DNA of 64,000 bases, from NCBI GenBank assembly GCA_017624835.1, contig JAGAMG010000043.1, positions 1 to 64,000 of the forward strand, written 5' to 3'. Source of the DNA: Lachnospiraceae bacterium (GTDB lineage Bacteria; Bacillota; Clostridia; Lachnospirales; Lachnospiraceae). The translations under genes and the position numbers were made by a program. This document shows positions 61,069 to 64,000 of this stretch, piece by piece. Every line of letters begins with the position of its first letter. Within the stretch, counting starts at the first letter, position 1. The notes under the pieces are model-generated. The model did no database searches and was not told the origin of the DNA. It worked only from the letters and a program-made list of their open reading frames with translations.

Positions 61069-61470
61069 CTAGTGATTACAGGAATGTGAACCACAGCCTC
61101 CGCTTCCACAATTTCCATGATGCTCATGCTCTTCTCCATGATGATTACATTTTACATCAGGATTAAACTCCAGGCTATTTTGTAATAATGCTTCCACTGC
61201 CTTATCAGCCTCTCCTGCCACACCACCATAAGGCTTGATGCCAGCCTCAGCCAACGCTACCTGTGCACCGCCGCCGATACCGCCACAAATCAACACATCC
61301 ACCTTATTATCGGACAATAGAACTGCTAAGGCACCATGACCGCTGCCATTGGTATCAAGAACCTGAGCCGAAACCACTTTCCCATCCTCTACCTCATAAA
61401 TTTTAAATTGTTCTGTGTGTCCGAAATGCTGAAAAATCATTCCATCTTCATAGGTTACTGCAATACGCAT
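61069..61470 (-). CDS. NifX/NafY-type (dinitrogenase cofactor biosynthesis domain) protein
   Basis: 133 residues. The domain (about 1-95) has the family start RIAVTYEDGMIFQHFGHTEQ in part and VLICGGIGGGAQVALAEAGI. The tail (about 105-133) is very rich in His, Cys and Gly (HHGEEHEHHGNCGSGGCGSH) and should bind metal. In nitrogen fixers this domain carries iron-molybdenum cofactor; stand-alone copies in Clostridia are common without nitrogenase and their role is not settled. No nif gene is nearby. AAGGAGG precedes the ATG. Confidence 0.85.
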   Translation of the reverse strand: MRIAVTYEDGMIFQHFGHTEQFKIYEVEDGKVVSAQVLDTNGSGHGALAVLLSDNKVDVLICGGIGGGAQVALAEAGIKPYGGVAGEADKAVEALLQNSLEFNPDVKCNHHGEEHEHHGNCGSGGCGSHSCNH

Positions 61471-61519
61471 ATTTTTCCCTCCTTAAAGCCTTTACTGAAA
61501 AATAGTATATCACATTTTT

Positions 61520-62191
61520 CTATAATTTTGCTACATAAATCATATCAACCACGGATGTCACCAGTATAATTGCCAATGACAATATCATGGATGCCATTCC
61601 CCCAAGCAAAATACTCTCCACTACAATAAGCAAGCCTGCTATCATAAAAGTAATCCCGGCAAAATGATTTGCCTTTTTCCAGATTTCATCATCACTCAGA
61701 GTTTTGGCTGTTCGAAAGCCCACAACTGCATTCTGCTTTGCTTTGGGCATATAATTTCCTAACACAATCAATAGAATTCCCAACATCATTCCAGTAATCA
61801 TGTTAAAATCAACAGAAGCTACCGTAGCTCCTTTTATGGCTTCCGTATAAGCTGCCATAGTTGCCACGATTTGAATCCCTAACATCAAAAGATTGGTTGC
61901 TACCGCTGCTACCCGGATAACCTTTATATTATTTTCCGCTTCTACCTTTTCCTTCTCACTCTTGCTTTTGGAAGCCTTCTTCTGAAAGAAGTATATCATA
62001 CCCTGCCAGAAAAAGGAAAACAATAATAGTAAAATGGGAAAAATAAAATTCTCATTTTTTGAACCCCATCTATCAATATTCCCCTGTATATCATAATGCA
62101 TGGGAATCCTGTCCGGCAAAAAAGGATGCGCTACACAGGTTGCCAAAAAAGCAATTACTACAATACTCCAAAAAGCTTTATTATTTTTCAT
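61520..62191 (-). CDS. sdpI: SdpI-like membrane protein (DUF1648/SdpI)
   Basis: 223 residues from the ATG at 62191 (GGAGG 8 bases upstream). Six or more membrane helices; N-terminal DUF1648 region FLPDRIPMHYDIQGNIDRWG and C-terminal SdpI region with AVVGFRTAKTLSDDEIWKKA. In B. subtilis SdpI gives immunity to the SdpC toxin and signals to SdpR. It overlaps the sdpR-type gene by 11 bp, so they are coupled. No sdpC-like toxin gene is seen in the window, so it may protect against toxins from neighbours. Confidence 0.88.
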   Translation of the reverse strand: MKNNKAFWSIVVIAFLATCVAHPFLPDRIPMHYDIQGNIDRWGSKNENFIFPILLLLFSFFWQGMIYFFQKKASKSKSEKEKVEAENNIKVIRVAAVATNLLMLGIQIVATMAAYTEAIKGATVASVDFNMITGMMLGILLIVLGNYMPKAKQNAVVGFRTAKTLSDDEIWKKANHFAGITFMIAGLLIVVESILLGGMASMILSLAIILVTSVVDMIYVAKL

Positions 62192-62456
62192 TTCCATTCC
62201 CTCCAAACTGCTGTAACCACATGATAATTTCATCAAAAACTGTGGTATTAATCTCGTACCAGATAAAGTTTTTGTCCTTATATTCCAGCACAAATTCTGC
62301 CTTTTTCAGCAATTTTAAATGATAGGATAATGCAGCGGGAGTCATCCCAACAGCTTCTGCAATACTTCCGGCAGTCATTCTTTCTTTTTTTAATAATTGT
62401 AAAATCTCCCTGCGCACAGGGTCTGAAAGAACCTTTAGGGTATCACCGATGCTCAT
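62181..62456 (-). CDS. sdpR: SdpR-type ArsR family autorepressor
   Basis: 91 residues: a lone ArsR winged helix (KVLSDPVRREILQLL, MTPAALSYHLKLLKKAEFV, KDKNFIWYEINTTVF) without metal-binding Cys. SdpR of B. subtilis represses its own operon and is sequestered at the membrane by toxin-bound SdpI; I infer the same here. GGAGG lies 5 bases before the ATG. Two operators with the same core bracket its promoter. Confidence 0.88.
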   Translation of the reverse strand: MSIGDTLKVLSDPVRREILQLLKKERMTAGSIAEAVGMTPAALSYHLKLLKKAEFVLEYKDKNFIWYEINTTVFDEIIMWLQQFGGNGNEK

Positions 62457-62472
62457 GTTGTCCTCCTACGCA

Positions 62473-62514
62473 TGTTAGTATCTATTTAAAATTTTCTTTA
62501 AATAGATACTAACA
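62473..62514. promoter_or_regulatory. SdpR operator 1: perfect 18-bp inverted repeat
   Basis: TGTTAGTATCTATTTAAA (62473-62490) and its exact complement (62497-62514) with a 6-bp spacer. Core CTATTTAAA-N6-TTTAAATAG. It covers the -10 region of the sdpR promoter. Confidence 0.8.
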
Positions 62515-62535
62515 CATGGAAACGCGAAAAGTCAA
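62506..62535 (-). promoter_or_regulatory. Promoter of the sdpR-sdpI operon
   Basis: On the minus strand TTGACT (62530-62535), 18-bp spacer, TAGTAT (62506-62511). The -10 box lies inside operator 1 and the -35 box touches operator 2, a layout that gives tight repression. Confidence 0.6.
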
Positions 62536-62566
62536 TAGCTATTTAAAAATATTTTTAAATAGCTAT
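62535..62566. promoter_or_regulatory. SdpR operator 2: perfect 32-bp palindrome
   Basis: ATAGCTATTTAAAAAT (62535-62550) is followed directly by its exact complement (62551-62566). It contains the same CTATTTAAA-N6-TTTAAATAG core as operator 1. Core centres are 57 bp apart. It begins 8 bp from the stop of the permease gene, so it could also help end that transcript. Confidence 0.75.
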
Positions 62567-62573
62567 GAGGATT

Positions 62574-64000
62574 TTATAATTTGGACGCTAAAATTGTCTC
62601 AATAATATTTTGGTTTTTCATTTTCCTTACTGAAGCATGTATTGTTCCCCAAATAATCAAGAATACCGCTAGAAATACTACTACCATCGCGAGCCATGGA
62701 ATAGAAAATCCAATTGGCATAATCTGAATCATTGTATAATTCAGTAAGAAAATAAGGATTAATCCAATGGGTAATCCGTAAATCAATGCCTTGCCCACAC
62801 AAATCAGACTTTCCAGATTCAGCATCTTCTCTAAATCTTTCCTGGTCATACCAATACTTTGCAATACCGCAAATTCCCTTGCTCTCATTTGTACATTGGC
62901 AGATATGGTACTGATAACATTCATCATTCCAATCACAGTCAGCATGATTACAAAGCTGTAAAGAAATACAGTTGCAATCATAATTGCAATATTCATCACT
63001 TTGGCATAGTCATCGGTGCGGTACACGCGGGTGGAGTAGCCCAATTCCACATATTCATCGGATACTCCCCCCGGGAAATATTTTTCAAGCACTTCCTCGG
63101 CATATTCCATATACCCTTCCTCATCCTCCGGGGAAGACATCCATGAATACCCTCTCACGGTAACATCCGGCATAACAATGCGAATCGGATTCATATTCAG
63201 GAAAAAGAAATCCTCGGGAATTTCTTCTGTGGTAAGCATTCCCTCTATAATCACTTCCTCCGCTGTTCCATCCGCTTTCTCAAGCAGGATGGTTTCCATG
63301 TTCTCCGCAAAGGGAACAATTCTTTTTTCCCTCCCCCTGTCATTGTAGGTATAGCTGTTTAGCAGAATCACTGCTCCCTTTTTTACACCTGCGGCATCAC
63401 ACAATTCCTGATAGGTTTTGTCATCCATGGACAAAATTTCCACCTCAAATTCGTTCCAATCTGCCAACTCCCATTCCTGCACAGCCAAAGCTTCCTTCAT
63501 ATCCTCGGTCAACATTTCCCGGGACAGCATGGCAAAATAAGTATCATAATCATTTCCGTAAGCAATAAAATCCTTATCCGTATATGCCTTTAATTTCTCC
63601 GTAATTTGCGCTGCTGTAGCTGCGGTAATGGGATTCAGGCTCCTGTATTCCCTTCTGCCGGTATCAGGATTTACTCTACCCTCACGATTAGAAACATAAT
63701 CCACAATTATAGTCTGCTTCGCATCAAAATTTAAGTACTCCTCTGCCCGTCTGGCAATATCCTGCAAACCACTGAGCACAATAAACAGCACAATACTGAT
63801 GGACAACACCGTAATGGCTGATTTGGTTTTATGACGATTCCGTCTCACATTGGTAAATGCAAGCCCTCCTTCAATACTACCCAAAAGCAAGCTGCTTTTC
63901 TCTTTTTCCTTTCGGGTTAATGAAAAACCGGTCATTTCCACCTGCTTCATACATTCCAGCGCAGCCTTCTTTCCCGCCCTGCTGGCAGGCCGATAGGCAG
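62574..64000 (-). CDS. FtsX/MacB-type ABC permease, N-terminus outside window
   Basis: The frame is open to the right edge: at least 475 residues are visible, and the ATG at 63950 is internal because coding-like sequence (AYRPASRAGKKAALEC) continues upstream. Visible parts: a membrane helix (KSAITVLSISIVLFIVLSGL) preceded by LAFTNVRRNRHKTKS, a large extracellular domain (about 250 residues, acidic), and three C-terminal helices with REFAVLQSIGMTRKDLEKML, the typical FtsX cytoplasmic loop. This is the second half of a two-FtsX-domain permease such as BceB-type peptide-antibiotic or lipoprotein transporters. The partner ATPase should lie beyond the edge. Confidence 0.85.
   Translation of the reverse strand, partial: AYRPASRAGKKAALECMKQVEMTGFSLTRKEKEKSSLLLGSIEGGLAFTNVRRNRHKTKSAITVLSISIVLFIVLSGLQDIARRAEEYLNFDAKQTIIVDYVSNREGRVNPDTGRREYRSLNPITAATAAQITEKLKAYTDKDFIAYGNDYDTYFAMLSREMLTEDMKEALAVQEWELADWNEFEVEILSMDDKTYQELCDAAGVKKGAVILLNSYTYNDRGREKRIVPFAENMETILLEKADGTAEEVIIEGMLTTEEIPEDFFFLNMNPIRIVMPDVTVRGYSWMSSPEDEEGYMEYAEEVLEKYFPGGVSDEYVELGYSTRVYRTDDYAKVMNIAIMIATVFLYSFVIMLTVIGMMNVISTISANVQMRAREFAVLQSIGMTRKDLEKMLNLESLICVGKALIYGLPIGLILIFLLNYTMIQIMPIGFSIPWLAMVVVFLAVFLIIWGTIHASVRKMKNQNIIETILASKL

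Overview
The window looks like chromosomal DNA of a gut-type Lachnospiraceae bacterium (Bacillota, Clostridia). The evidence is moderate-to-low GC, strong GGAGG ribosome binding sites, many hairpin-plus-T-run terminators, Gram-positive gene families (LspA, DegV, OhrR, SdpR/SdpI, MetNIQ, DUF6020-like membrane proteins, TSCPD protein) and plant cell-wall sugar genes. No rRNA, tRNA, CRISPR array, integrase or transposase was seen. The species cannot be named from the sequence alone.

Layout. 1-14.4 kb is a pectin/arabinan locus, mostly on the minus strand: a secreted PL4-type rhamnogalacturonan lyase running off the left edge, an oligosaccharide ABC importer (lipoprotein plus two permeases), a GH95-type glycosidase, an intracellular GH51 arabinofuranosidase, a short-chain dehydrogenase and a divergent winged-helix regulator. 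14.5-21.6 kb is a signalling operon: hybrid kinase with HPt, REC-HD-GYP regulator, second hybrid kinase, DegV. 22.0-27.1 kb holds a sugar isomerase / DUF4867 / xylulokinase operon facing a LacI-type regulator. 28.4-32.7 kb is a sulfur amino acid locus (cysK, metNIQ, Rrf2/CymR-type regulator). 33.2-45.3 kb holds aroA, an XRE/LspA pair, two chemoreceptors, VanX-type dipeptidase, Dus, a decayed long GH51 gene and OhrR. 45.4-53.0 kb holds a GT2 enzyme with two DUF6020-like membrane proteins, a second XRE membrane regulator, a NUDIX protein and a GH43-like protein. 53-64 kb holds a UvrD-type helicase, a CPBP protease, two glutathione peroxidases with a TSCPD protein, MntP, an SGNH/MBOAT acyltransferase pair, a NifX-type protein, SdpR/SdpI and an FtsX-type permease running off the right edge.

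How genes work together. The left arm cleaves the rhamnogalacturonan backbone outside the cell, imports oligomers and trims them inside; the isomerase/kinase operon probably feeds pentoses to central metabolism. The OhrR gene at 43 kb and the peroxidase operon at 57 kb share a near-identical operator, so they probably form one peroxide-response regulon although 14 kb apart. SdpR has two matching palindromic operators around its own promoter.

The most unusual signal is a set of four tandem arrays of strongly folding repeats, each about 20-40 bp upstream of a start codon (hybrid kinase, metN, aroA, NUDIX). Those at 21.7 kb and 32.9 kb are diverged copies of one element with the same helix order, a multi-branched fold and compensatory base changes. 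I do not recognise this element. Other notable points are a long GH51 gene that has lost its predicted nucleophile and also carries a C-terminal frameshift, and a duplicated 66-bp promoter-like element in front of the GH95 gene.
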